Assembly: GCF_963678635.1 (NCBI RefSeq)
Contig: NC_087067.1
Coordinates: 39,011,379-39,075,378 of the forward strand
Source: Symsagittifera roscoffensis
Lineage: Eukaryota; Xenacoelomorpha; Acoela; Convolutidae
Direction: 5' to 3'
Length of the DNA: 64,000 nt
Program-made: the position numbers and the translations under genes
Shown here: positions 32,559-44,727 of the stretch, piece after piece
Layout: each line of letters starts with the position of its first letter
Numbering within the stretch: position 1 is the stretch's first letter
Notes under the pieces: model-generated
What the model was told of the DNA's origin: nothing
The model's input: the letters and a program-made list of their open reading frames with translations, nothing else
Database searches by the model: none

Positions 32559-32965
32559 TGACTCTGGTTCCTCTGCTGTAGCATGAATATTTGGTGTTTA
32601 TCATCTCGCTTGTCCTTGTCACTTGTTGCCCGAACTTACCTCCTAGTTGGTAAAAATTTGTAGTCTCATGTCTTACGAGAACCGAATTGGCTCCGACCGA
32701 ATGAGGTATAAAAGCACAACAGACAGTGTCCCTGACCCTTGAGCCAATGGTTATAGGGCCTTTTTTTCTTAACCCCACATGGGACATAAGTAGGCGACTG
32801 TTACAGTTTCCTGTTAAATACTCATTCGGCAATGGTTATGCTGCGCACCATCTTTGACAAAAATTGACTCTGGTTCCTCTGCTGTAGCATGAATATTTGG
32901 TGTTCATCATCTCGCTTGTCCTTACACTTGTTGCCCGAATTTACCTCCTATTTGGACACAATTCT
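32559..32965. repeat. Block B - block C - block B (direct repeats flanking a 306-bp interval), unit 2
   Basis: Block B (TGACTCTGGTTCCTCTGCTG onward, about 100 bp) occurs at 32559 and 32865, 306 bp apart, with block C between. The same layout in unit 1 is split by the LINE (B at 25905 and 28865). Unit 3 has a single hybrid B and no C. Confidence 0.85.
32707..32714 (+). promoter_or_regulatory. TATAAAAG box in block C
   Basis: A canonical TATA sequence (GAGGTATAAAAGCACAAC) in relatively GC-rich context, also at 28708-28715 in unit 1. It faces rightward, opposite to the RT remnant. It is present only in units that retain block C. Function is unproven. Confidence 0.35.
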
Positions 32966-33089
32966 GCCTCAAGTAACTTTGCTTAACATTCCCGACTCAA
33001 CATTGCATGACCCATCAACTGGGTATTGATTTTAATCTCTTTGCTGTCAATTGATCAACACTGCTTTATAGTGAAGTTCCTATTCAGAT

Positions 33090-33985
33090 ATCCTGTTTGA
33101 AACCCTCTGCATAGTACTGTCCAATATGTTCATTTTGTTTTGCAGTATGTTGCAATTTCTCGAATTTGAAAACTTGACAGTATCCGTTGATTTTTGATAA
33201 CATCGAATTCTAACTTTCTTGTTGCCATCTAAAAAAAATTTTATGTCCTGGAAAACCAAGTCACCGTTCTCTTTAGATGTTTTAGCGGTGAAATATAAAT
33301 TAGTGTGCAGATTTTAGACAACTTACAAAACCAAGTTCGGGTCGCCGTCGCTTTTTAAAATCCTGACATTATCGTTGACGTATCATAGGAGAAACTACAC
33401 ACCTGTTATTGTCAGTTCACATTCAAGCCTCTCAGAGCAAAATTTGTCGAACTAATTTTTTTTCCAATTTACCTTCTAAGTCGTCATCCGAGATGCCTTC
33501 ACAGTCTTTCTGATACGAATTCAAACAATCCTGTTTTCCTCTGCCTTGGTTTTGAAAGTCACTCACCCTTCTTTTGCATTTTTGGAATTCTCCGTTCATT
33601 TTCTCTACAATATTAACTTTTTGAGGTATACACCTAACCAGAACGTTCTCATAGACTTCAACCAATGATTGGCCAACATGACTACTAAGGATGCACACGT
33701 AGCCAATTCATCCTTCCGTAAAAACTTTGTGTCGCTGCTCTTAAAATGAATTTTACTAACAGCCATTTTTAAAAGGCCGTTCACTGCACTTCTTGACTGG
33801 TCAGTTGGCTCTCTCTGGCTTTATGTATTAAAGCGCAATTTCAATGGCCTCTTTAAATGAACCATTCGTGTACAAGCTTTTCATATCAAAGGAACTGATA
33901 CTCTCTTCAGAGTCCTTATTGGTATTCTCTATCATTTCACTTGCCGGTTCAGTGTTGGTTCCAATTTGGGGCCCCCTCGAACTTA
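33090..33985 (-). pseudogene. Penelope-like reverse transcriptase remnant (reference copy, unit 2)
   Basis: Read leftward. The frame ISSFDMKNLYTN, then FKEAIEIAL, matches RT motif A of Penelope-like elements (aspartate in a SFD-x-x-x-L-[FY]-TN context). About 60 codons on, in another frame, LVVMLANHWLKSM resembles the SPL-x-x-x-LAN part of motif B. Further on, FLDGNKKVRIRCYQKSTDT resembles the FLD ... Y-x-KPT-x-T block after motif C. Stops and frameshifts lie between, and no YVDD box is legible. Equivalent positions: 29090-29985 (unit 1), 36780-37670 (unit 3), and shortened copies 39541-40270, 42128-42857 and 44728-45457 that lack the YQKSTDT block. Confidence 0.62.
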
Positions 33986-35334
33986 TAAAAAAAGACTAGC
34001 TAGTGTTTTGTTCAGTTTCTAATAAGAAAAACAGGTGTAGAGAGGTAACTTAGACAGTCTATAATAGTTCTTTTTCAAGATTTTTAAAACTTTTAGAACA
34101 ACTGAAACATTCATTTTCTCATTTCTCTCAAATTCACCTGATTCCAGTAGTTGAAGCAGATTTGCTTGAAATGAGTGTTTTAAAAAGCGCAAAAACATAA
34201 GTCCCTAATCGAAAGGTATCATTTTGTTTTTGAGATAGTTCCTAGCTTTTGCACTTCCCTTATCTCTTGGAGTCTGACGTTTTCTTTTATGTATGACTTT
34301 GCAGCCGCTTCAATTTCGTATTATTTTTTCATGCACGTCTTGCTTCTTCAGTAACGACAAAAATTGTCCGTGTTTGCTAAAAATTAAACATCCTTGAAAT
34401 TGTCTCGGACTGGATGTTTAGGTTCCATAGAGAGTGAATACTCCACCCATCACGGCAATTTATTTCAACTATTACATTAGGCGCGTTCCTGTGTACCTTT
34501 CTCAGGAGTCTGACTTGTCTATAAGCTTTTTTTTCAAGTTTCATAGAATGGCAGAGGCGCGCGGCCGAAGCGTTTTACCTTTCTTGACACAGAACGCAGT
34601 CAAGAAAGGTAACCTCGCATCAATTGTTCTCCTAGCTCTGATCCTTACCCCTATTCAAATGTTTCGCTGCCTTAACGATATCCTCCTTTGCTCTACCCGT
34701 CTCTATCCTAAATGGCCTAAAATGAAAGCTATGATCCGCTTTCTGCAAAAAAAAAGCATTCTCGGGCACATTGAAACGCAAATCAGAGGTATTGTATTGG
34801 TATCTAGGCACTCTTTCCGCAATATAAGCCAATATTGGCTATTACTAAATTTATTCATGTTTCTTGGAAAATTTAACACGTCTTTAAATAATTTTTGTCG
34901 AGGGTACACCTCAGGAACTTGGTAATTGAACAATGTCCGATGCACTACTGACCACGAGAAATGAAAATTCAAAAAGCACTAACAGACCAAATCTCAAAAC
35001 GCAATTAACTAACCGCCGACAACTCTTGCCCTCCTTCTGTTTGGTGTTTATCCGCAGCTGCCCTCTTCGTCCTTGCCTTGCAGCAGGTGTGCTAAAGTCT
35101 AATATTGCTGCTTCTTCTCTTGTAAGTCAGCTTGCGTAACCGCTCCTTTTGATCTCAAACCAGGCGCCTAAGATTCAGTTTGAGTTAGTGTTGTTTTTGA
35201 AGCTCGCTGTACCCTTTGATTACCTCGCTTTCTCAATTCTGCTTTAATTTGAAACCATGATTTTCAGTCCAGATGGGTTGAGTCCTTCTTTCTATCAGTT
35301 TCTCCAATAAATTTGAGACGATTTTCCTTCATTA

Positions 35335-35793
35335 GTAAATGGTGGCTCGAATACAATCCTCTGTCCTACAAATTCTTGATGACCACTCCGATTGTCTCAG
35401 GAGAAAAAGAGTTGTTCTGCGGCTGCTTAAAAAAATAATGACAACGTCAAACCACAACAATAAACTATCTTCTCCCCTCATTTTTATTCTCTTCTCTCGA
35501 GTAAATTTAACTGTTGGCAAACAAGTTGCGTAGCATCATCAACGCATAAATTGGTTTTACGACACTCAAAATGATAACCAGTGTTTAAACCCATAAGTCA
35601 ACTTTTTTTGGGTGATCTGAAATCCAACGTAGTCCACAAATTGTCTGGTTTTGGTTGTAATTCTACCTATGTTGGACATACTGTTCGACATTTGGTCACA
35701 TGGCATAAAGAACACAAGAAAGAGGAAACACCAGTAAGCATACACAGACGACAAGGTGAGGAGAAAGCGACCACTGCACAGTTGAGTTGGTGA
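35335..35793 (+). pseudogene. Penelope-like C-terminus with GIY-YIG endonuclease remnant (reference copy, unit 2)
   Basis: The plus-strand frame 35581-35793 reads FKPISQ, DLKSNVVHKL, CNSTYVGHTVRHL and KEH, the order found at the RT-to-endonuclease junction of Penelope elements, where GIY-YIG has the form C-N-x-x-YVG-x-T-x-RHL-x-x-R-x-x-EH; the usual Arg before EH is not conserved here. Just upstream, two broken frames (IFILFSRVNLTVGKQ and LRSIINA) fit the linker. Copies at 31586-31798, 39272-39484, 41859-42071, 44459-44671 and 47059-47271. It points away from the RT remnant in the same unit, so both cannot belong to one intact gene. Confidence 0.65.
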
Positions 35794-35920
35794 AAGATCA
35801 GTCAAACAACGCAAAGAAGTTCCAAAAATATAAGCGCTGCACAGTTGAAAACTGAGGCCAGGGCTCAACACGCGACATGAATTCAGAAGTTGAAACTAAC
35901 ACTTAATTTTTAGTCCCAAA

Positions 35921-36543
35921 AGATTCGGTTGCCTCATTTCTCATTTTATCCCTAATTGATGTTTCAAATTGTTTTGTCCAACTCTCTTGCTCATTTCATC
36001 GAATCGCTGGAAAAACCCAAACAAGAACAACTGATAAATGTGATATATGCCAAATTGAGAGTTTTTTGAATCACTGCAAGACCTACTCCGTTAAAAAGGC
36101 CATCAACTATATCAATCTCTATCAAATATTGATCGAAAATATAGTTCTGTGGCACGATCTCAAAAACAGCTCTCTGTGCTCCCATCAAATAATTGACGGT
36201 CCTCCATTCTCTGAAGGTGAACTATCTGCTGTTTTGGCAGTATGGCAAAACATCATTAGCAAATCCTCTCTATTTATCTTACTTCCAAATCCTGTTCAAA
36301 CTTGAACTCTTTGTACCAGAGTCCAATTTAGATCTTAATACTATCTTTTTGATCTTGTGCTCATCTTTGATTCAAGGCTCAAGTGAAATTTAAAGTCTTA
36401 AAGTCTCTTTGTTCAAATCTTGGGTACTCTTAGAGTCATTGACTCTGAGTCCAAGAGAAATTTCACCTCTTTCAAGTCTATCTTGCTAAATTTGAGTACC
36501 ATTTGAGTCTCTGACTATGAGTTTAAGGCCGATTTTCTTTGAA
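35921..36543. repeat. Module A, copy 3
   Basis: Internal copy at the unit 2/unit 3 junction, again 623 bp. It is the last A before the short units, none of which has an A between them. Confidence 0.88.
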
Positions 36544-39540
36544 ATTCAAAATTTGACTCTGGTTCCTCTGCTGTAGCATGAATATTTGGTGTTTATCATC
36601 GCTTGTCGTTGTCACTTGTTGCCCGAACTTACCTCCTAGTTGGTAAAAATTCTGCCTCAAGTAATTTTGCTTAACATTCCCGACTCAACATTGCATGACC
36701 AATCAACTGGGTATTGATTTTAATCTCTTTGCTGTCAATTGATCAACACTGCTTCATAGTGAAGTTCCTATTCAGATATCTTGTTTGAAACGCTCTGCAT
36801 AGTACTGTCCAATATGTTCATTTTGTTTTGCAGTATGTTGCAATTTCTCGAACTTGAAAACTTGACAGTATCCGTTGATTTTTGATAACATCGAAATCTA
36901 ACTTCTTGTTGCCATCTAAAAAAAATTTTATGTCCTGAAAAACCAAGTCACCGTTCTCTTTAGATGTTTTAGCGGTGAAATATAAATTAGTGTGTAGATT
37001 TTAGGCAACTTACAAAACCAAGTTCGGGTCGCCGTCGCTTTTTAAAATCCTGACATTATCGTTGACGTATCATAGGAGAAACTACACACCTGTTATTGTC
37101 AGTTCACATTCAAGCCTCTCAGAGCAAAATTTGTCGAACTAATTTTTTTCCAATTTACCTTCTAAGTCGTCATCCGAGATGCCTTCACAGTCTTTCTGAT
37201 ACGAATTCAAACAATCCTGTTTTCCTCTGCCTTGGTTTTGAAAGTCACTCACCCTTCTTTTGCATTTTTGGAATTCTCCGTTCATTTTCTCTACAATATT
37301 AACTTTTTGAGGTATACACCTAACCAGAACGTTCTCATAGACTTCAACCAATGATTGGCCAACATGACTACTAAGGATGCACACGTAGCCAATTCATCCT
37401 TCCGTAAAAACTTTGTGTCGCTGCTCTTAAAATGAATTTTACTAACAGCCATTTTTAAAAGGCCGTTCACTGCACTTCTTGACTGGTCAGTTGGCTCTCT
37501 CTGGCTTTATGTATTAAAGCGCAATTTCAATGGCCTCTTTAAATGAACCATTCGTGTACAAGCTTTTCATATCAAAGGAACTGATACTCTCTTCAGAGTC
37601 CTTATTGGTATTCTCTATCATTTCACTTGCCGGTTCAGTGTTGGTTCCAATTTGGGGCCCCCTCGAACTTATAAAAAAAGACTAGCTAGTGTTTTGTTCA
37701 GTTTCTAATAAGAAAAACAGGTGTAGAGAGGTAACTTAGACAGTCTATAATAGTTCTTTGTTCAAGATTTTTAAAACTTTTAGAACAACTGAAACATTCA
37801 TTTTCTCATTTCTCTCAAATTCACCTGATTCCAGTAGTTGAAGCAGATTTGCTTGAAATGAGTGTTTTACAAGGCGCAAAAACATAAGTCCCTAATCGAA
37901 AGGTATCATTTTGTTTTTGAGATAGTTCCTAGCCTTTGCAATTCCCTTATCTCTTGGAGTCTGACGTTTTCTACTATGTATGACTTTGCAGCCGCTTCAA
38001 TTTCGTATTTTTTTTAATGCACGTCTTGCTTCTTAAGTAACGACAAAAATTGTCCGTATTTGCTAAAAATTAAACATCCTTGAAATTGTCTCGGACTGCA
38101 TGTTTAGGTTCCGTAGACAGTGAATACTCCACCCATCACGGCAGTTTATTTCAACTATTACATTAGGTGCGTTCCTGTGTACCTTTCTCAGGAGTCTGAC
38201 TTGTCTATAAGCTTTTTTTTCAAGTTTCATAGAATGGCAGAGGCGCGCGGCCGAAGCGTTTTACCTTTCTTGACACAGAACGCAGTTATATCTGATGGCA
38301 ATAACCTCGCATCAATTGTTCTCCTAGCTCTGATCCTTACCCCTATTCAAATGTTTCGCTGCCTTAACGATATCCTCCTTTACTCTACCCCTCTCTATCC
38401 TAAATGGCCTAAAATGAAAGCTATGATCCGCTTTCTGCAAAAAAAAGCATTCTCGGGCACATTGAAACGCAAATCAGAGGTATTGTATCGGTATCCAGAC
38501 ACTCTTTCCGCAATCTAAGCCAATATTGGCTATTACTAAATTTATTCATGTTTCTTGGAAAATTTAACACGTCTTTAAATAATTTTTGTCGAGGGTACAC
38601 CTCAGGAACGTGGTAATTGAACAATGTCCGATGCACTACTGACCACGAGAAAGGAAAATTCAAAAAGCACTAACAGACCAAATCTCAAAACGCAATTAAC
38701 TAACCGCCGACACTTCTTGCCCTCATTCTGTTTGGTGTTTATCCGCAGCTGCCCGCTTCGTCCTTGCCTTGCAGCAGGTGTGCTAAAGTCTAATATTGCT
38801 GCTTCTTCTCTTGTAAGTCAGCTTTCGTAACCGCTCCTTTTGATCTCAAACCAGGCGCCTAGGATTCAGTTTGAGTTAGTGTTGTTTTTGAAGCTCGCTG
38901 TACCCTTTGATTACCTCGCTTTTTCAATTCTGCTTTAATTTGAAACCATAATTTTCAGTCCAGATGGGTTGAGTCCTTCTTTCTATCAGTTTCTCTAATA
39001 AATTTGAGACGCTTTTCCTTCAGTAGTAAATGGTGGCTCGAATACAATCCTTTGTTTTACAAATTCTTGATGACCACTCCGATTGTCTCAGGAGAAAACG
39101 GGTTGTTCTGTGGCTGCTTAAAAAAATAATGACAACGTCAAGCCACAACAATAAACTATCTTCTCCCCTCAATTTTCTTCTCTTCTCTCGAGTAAATTTA
39201 ACTATTGGCAAACAAGGTGCGTAGCATCCTCAACGCATAAATTGGTTTTACGACACTCAAAATGATAACCAGTGTTTAAACCCATAAGTCAATATTTTTT
39301 GGGTGATCTGAAATCCAACGTAGTCCACAAATTGTCTGGTTTTGGTTGTAATTCTACCTTTGTTGGACATACTGTTCGATATTTGGTCACATGGCATAAA
39401 GAACACAAGAAAGAGGAAACACCAGTAAGCCTACACAGACGACAAGGTGAGGAGAAAGCGACCACTGCACAGTTGAGTTGGTGAAAGATCAGTCAAACAA
39501 CGCAAAGAAGTTCCAAAAAGATAAGCGCTGCACAGTTGAA
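35921..39540. repeat. Array unit 3, long form lacking block C
   Basis: Module A, one hybrid block B, RT remnant (36780-37670), unassigned middle, GIY-YIG (39272-39484), then a direct junction at GTTGAA|AAACCAAGTC into unit 4. It is 308 bp shorter than unit 2 up to the RT segment. Confidence 0.86.
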
Positions 39541-42127
39541 AAACCAAGTCGACGTTCTCTTTAGATGTTTTAGCGGTGAAATATAAATTAGTGTGCAGAT
39601 TTTAGGCAACTTACAAAACCAACTTCGGGTCGCCGTCGTTTTTTAGAATCCTGACATTATCGTTGACGTATCATAGGAGAAACTCACACCTGTTATTGTC
39701 AGTTCACATTCAAGCCTCTCAGGGCAAAATTTTTCGAACTAATTTTTTTCCAATTTACTTTCTAAGTCGTCATCCGAGATGCCTTCACAGTCTTTCTGAT
39801 ACGAATTCAAACAATCCTGTTTTCCTCTGCCTTGGTTTTGAAAGTCACTCACCCTTCTTTTGCATTTTTGGAATTCTCCGTTCATTTTCTCTACAATATT
39901 AACTTTTTGAGGTATACCCCTAACCAGAACGTTCTCATAGACTTCAACCAATGATTGGCCAACATGACTACTAAGGATGCACACGTAGCCAATTCATCCT
40001 TCCGTAAAATTTTTTGTGTCGCTGCTCTTAAAATGAATTTTACTAACAGCCATTTTTAAAAGCCGTTCACTGCACTTCTTGACTGGTCAGTTGGCTCTCT
40101 CTGGCTTTATGTATTAAAGCGCAATTTCAATGGCCTCTTTAAATGAACCATTCGTGTACAAGCTTTTCATATCAAAGGAACTGATACTCTCTTCAGAGTC
40201 CTTATTGGTATTCTCTATCATTTCACTTGCCGGTTCAGTGTTGGTTCCAATTTGGGGCCCCCTCGAACTTATAAAAAAAGACTAGCTAGTGTTTTGTTCA
40301 GTTTCTAATAAGAAAAACAGGTGTAGAGAGGTAACTTAGACAGTCTATAATATTTCTTTGTTCAAGATTTTTAAAACTTTTAGAACAACTGAAACATTCA
40401 TTTTCTCGTTTCTCCCAAATTCACCTGATTCCAGTAGTTGAAGCAGATTTGCTTGAAATGAGTGTTTTACAAGGCGCAAAAACATAAGTCCCTAATCGAA
40501 AGGTATCATTTTGTTTTTGAGATAGTTCCTAGCCTTTGCAAATCCCTTATCTCTTGGAGTCTGACGTTTTCTTTTATGTATGACTTTGCAGCCGCTTCAA
40601 TTTCGTATTTTTTTTTCATGCACGTCTTGCTTCTTAAGTAACGACAAAAATTGTCCGTGTTTGCTAAAAATTAAACATCCTTGAAATTGTCTCGGACTAT
40701 ATGTTTAGGTTCCATAGACAGTGAATACCCCACCCATCACGGCAGTTTATTTCAACTATTACATTAGGCGTGTTCCTGTGTACCTTTCTCAGGAGTCTGA
40801 CTTGTCTATAAGCTTTTTTTTTCAAGTTTCATAGAATGGCAGAGGCGCGCGGCCGAAGCGTTTCAACTTTCTTGACACAGAACGCAGTTATATCTGATGG
40901 CAATAACCTCGCATCAATTGTTCTCCTAGCTCTGATCCTTACCCCTATTCAAATTTTTCGCTGCCTTAACGATATCCTCCTTTGCTCTACCCGTCTCTAT
41001 CCTAAATGGTCTAAAATGAAAGCTATGATCCGCTTTCTGCAAAAAAGCATTCTCGGGCACATTGAAACGCAAATCAGAGGTATTGTATCGGTATCTAGGC
41101 ACTCTTTCAGCAATCAAAGCCAATATTGGCTATTACTAAATTTATTCATGTTTCTTGGAAAATTTAACACGTCTTTAAATAATTTTTGTCGAGGGTACAC
41201 CTCAGGAACGTGGTAATTGAACAATGTCCGATGCACTACTGACCACGAGAAAGGAAAATTCAAAAAGCACTAACAGTCCAAATCTCAAAACGCAATTAAC
41301 TAACCGCCGACAACTCTTGCCCTCCTTCTGTTTGGTGTTTATCCGCAGCTGCCCTCTTCGTCCTTGCCTTGCAGCAGGTGTGCTAAAGTATAATATTGCT
41401 GCTTCTTCTCTTGTAAGTCAGCTTTCATAACCGCTTCTTTTGATCTCAAACCAGGCGCCTAGGATTCAGTTTGAGTTAGTGTTGTTTTTGAAGCTCGCTG
41501 TACCCTTTGATTACCTCGCTTTCTCAATTCTGCTTTAATTTGAAACCATAATTTTCAGTCCAGATGGGTTGAGTCCTTCTTTCTATTAGCTTCTCCAAGA
41601 AATTTGAGACGCTTTTCCTTCAGCTCGAATACAACCCTTTGTCTTACAAATTCTTGATGACCACTCCGATTGTCTCAGGAGAAAACGGGTTGTTCTGTGG
41701 CTGCTTAAAAAAATAATGACAACGTCAAGCCACAACAATAAACTATCTTCTCCCCTCAATTTTCTTCTCTTCTCTCGAGTAAATATAACTATTGGCAAAC
41801 AAAGTGCGTAGCATCATCAACGCATAAATTGGTTTTACGACACTCAAAATGATAACCAGTGTTTAAACCCATAAGTCAATATTTTTTGGGTGATCTGAAA
41901 TCCAACGTAGTCCACAAATTGTCTGGTTTTGGTTGTAATTCTACCTTTGTTGGACATACTGTTCGATATTTGGTCACATGGCATAAAGAACACAAGAAAG
42001 AGGAAACACCAGTAAGCCTACACAGACGACAAGGTGAGGAGAAAGCGACCACTGCACAGTTGAGTTGGTGAAAGATCAGTCAAACAACGCAAAGAAGTTC
42101 CAAAAAGATAAGCGCTGCACAGTTGAA
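39541..42127. repeat. Array unit 4, short form (2587 bp)
   Basis: Starts inside the RT region (AAACCAAGTCGACG), so module A, block B and the YQKSTDT end of the RT are absent. Differs from units 5 and 6 by a 13-bp deletion near 41624 that removes TAGTAAATGGTGG. GIY-YIG copy at 41859-42071. Confidence 0.87.
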
Positions 42128-44727
42128 AAACCAAGTCGACGTTCTCTTTAGATGTTTTAGCGGTGAAATATAAATTAGTGTGCAGATTTTAGGCAACTTA
42201 CAAAACCAACTTCGGGTCGCCGTCGTTTTTTAGAATCCTGACATTATCGTTGACGTATCATAGGAGAAACTCACACCTGTTATTGTCAGTTCACATTCAA
42301 GCCTCTCAGGGCAAAATTTTTCGAACTAATTTTTTTCCAATTTACTTTCTGAGTCGTCATCCGAGATGCCTTCACAGTCTTTCTGATACGAATTCAAACA
42401 ATCCTGTTTTCCTCTGCCTTGGTTTTGAAAGTCACTCACCCTTCTTTTGCATTTTTGGAATTCTCCGTTCATTTTCTCTACAATATTAACTTTTTGAGGT
42501 ATACCCCTAACCAGAACGTTCTCATAGACTTCAACCAATGATTGGCCAACATGACTACTAAGGATGCACACGTAGCCAATTCATCCTTCCGTAAAATTTT
42601 TTGTGTCGCTGCTCTTAAAATGAATTTTACTAACAGCCATTTTTAAAAGCCGTTCACTGCACTTCTTGACTGGTCAGTTGGCTCTCTCTGGCTTTATGTA
42701 TTAAAGCGCAATTTCAATGGCCTCTTTAAATGAACCATTCGTGTACAAGCTTTTCATATCAAAGGAACTGATACTCTCTTCAGAGTCCTTATTGGTATTC
42801 TCTATCATTTCACTTGCCGGTTCAGTGTTGGTTCCAATTTGGGGCCCCCTCGAACTTATAAAAAAAGACTAGCTAGTGTTTTGTTCAGTTTCTAATAAGA
42901 AAAACAGGTGTAGAGAGGTAACTTAGACAGTCTATAATATTTCTTTGTTCAAGATTTTTAAAACTTTTAGAACAACTGAAACATTCATTTTCTCATTTCT
43001 CCCAAATTCACCTGATTCCAGTAGTTGAAGCAGATTTGCTTGAAATGAGTGTTTTACAAGGCGCAAAAACATAAGTCCCTAATCGAAAGGTATCATTTTG
43101 TTTTTGAGATAGTTCCTAGCCTTTGCAAATCCCTTATCTCTTGGAGTCTGACGTTTTCTTTTATGTATGACTTTGCAGCCGCTTCAATTTCGTATTTTTT
43201 TTCATGCACGTCTTGCTTCTTAAGTAACGACAAAAATTGTCCGTGTTTGCTAAAAATTAAACATCCTTGAAATTGTCTCGGACTATATGTTTAGGTTCCA
43301 TAGACAGTGAATACCCCACCCATCACGGCAGTTTATTTCAACTATTACATTAGGCGTGTTCCTGTGTACCTTACTCAGGAGTCTGACTTGTCTATAAGCT
43401 TTTTTTTTCAAGTTTCATAGAATGGCAGAGGCGCGCGGCCGAAGCGTTTCAACTTTCTTGACACAGAACGCAGTTATATCTGATGGCAATAACCTCGCAT
43501 CAATTGTTCTCCTAGCTCTGATCCTTACCCCTATTCAAATTTTTCGCTGCCTTAACGATATCCTCCTTTGCTCTACCCGTCTCTATCCTAAATGGTCTAA
43601 AATGAAAGCTATGATCCGCTTTCTGCAAAAAAAGCATTCTCGGGCACATTGAAACGCAAATCAGAGGTATTGTATCGGTATCTAGGCACTCTTTCAGCAA
43701 TCAAAGCCAATATTGGCTATTACTAAATTTATTCATGTTTCTTGGAAAATTTAACACGTCTTTAAATAATTTTTGTCGAGGGTACACCTCAGGAACGTGG
43801 TAATTGAACAATGTCCGATGCACTACTGACCACGAGAAAGGAAAATTCAAAAAGCACTAACAGTCCAAATCTCAAAACGCAATTAACTAACCGCCGACAA
43901 CTCTTGCCCTCCTTCTGTTTGGTGTTTATCCGCAGCTGCCCTCTTCGTCCTTGCCTTGCAGCAGGTGTGCTAAAGTATAATATTGCTGCTTCTTCTCTTG
44001 TAAGTCAGCTTTCATAACCGCTTCTTTTGATCTCAAACCAGGCGCCTAGGATTCAGTTTGAGTTAGTGTTGTTTTTGAAGCTCGCTGTACCCTTTGATTA
44101 CCTCGCTTTCTCAATTCTGCTTTAATTTGAAACCATAATTTTCAGTCCAGATGGGTTGAGTCCTTCTTTCTATTAGCTTCTCCAAGAAATTTGAGACGCT
44201 TTTCCTTCAGTAGTAAATGGTGGCTCGAATACAACCCCTTGTCTTACAAATTCTTGATGACCACTCCGATTGTCTCAGGAGAAAACGGGTTGTTCTGTGG
44301 CTGCTTAAAAAAATAATGACAACGTCAAGCCACAACAATAAACTATCTTCTCCCCTCAATTTTCTTCTCTTCTCTCGAGTAAATTTAACTATTGGCAAAC
44401 AAGGTGCGTAGCATCCTCAACGCATAAATTGGTTTTACGACACTCAAAATGATAACCAGTGTTTAAACCCATAAGTCAATATTTTTTGGGTGATCTGAAA
44501 TCCAACGTAGTCCACAAATTGTCTGGTTTTGGTTGTAATTCTACCTTTGTTGGACATACTGTTCGATATTTGGTCACATGGCATAAAGAACACAAGAAAC
44601 AGGAAACACCAGTAAGCCTACACAGACGACAAGGTGAGGAGAAAGCGACCACTGCACAGTTGAGTTGGTGAAAGATCAGTCAAACAACGCAAAGAAGTTC
44701 CAAAAAGATAAGCGCTGCACAGTTGAA
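42128..44727. repeat. Array unit 5, short form (2600 bp)
   Basis: Same structure as unit 4 without the 13-bp deletion. GIY-YIG copy at 44459-44671 with one substitution (KKQE for KKEE). Confidence 0.87.

Larger units (their letters stand above)
31926..35920. repeat. Array unit 2, long form without insertion
   Basis: 3995 bp, the best reference unit because it lacks the LINE. Module A, block B (32559), block C with TATAAAAG at 32707-32714, block B again (32865), RT remnant on minus (33090-33985) and GIY-YIG remnant on plus (to 35793). A 12-bp local replacement near 34600 (AGTCAAGAAAGGTAAC) differs from other units. Confidence 0.88.
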
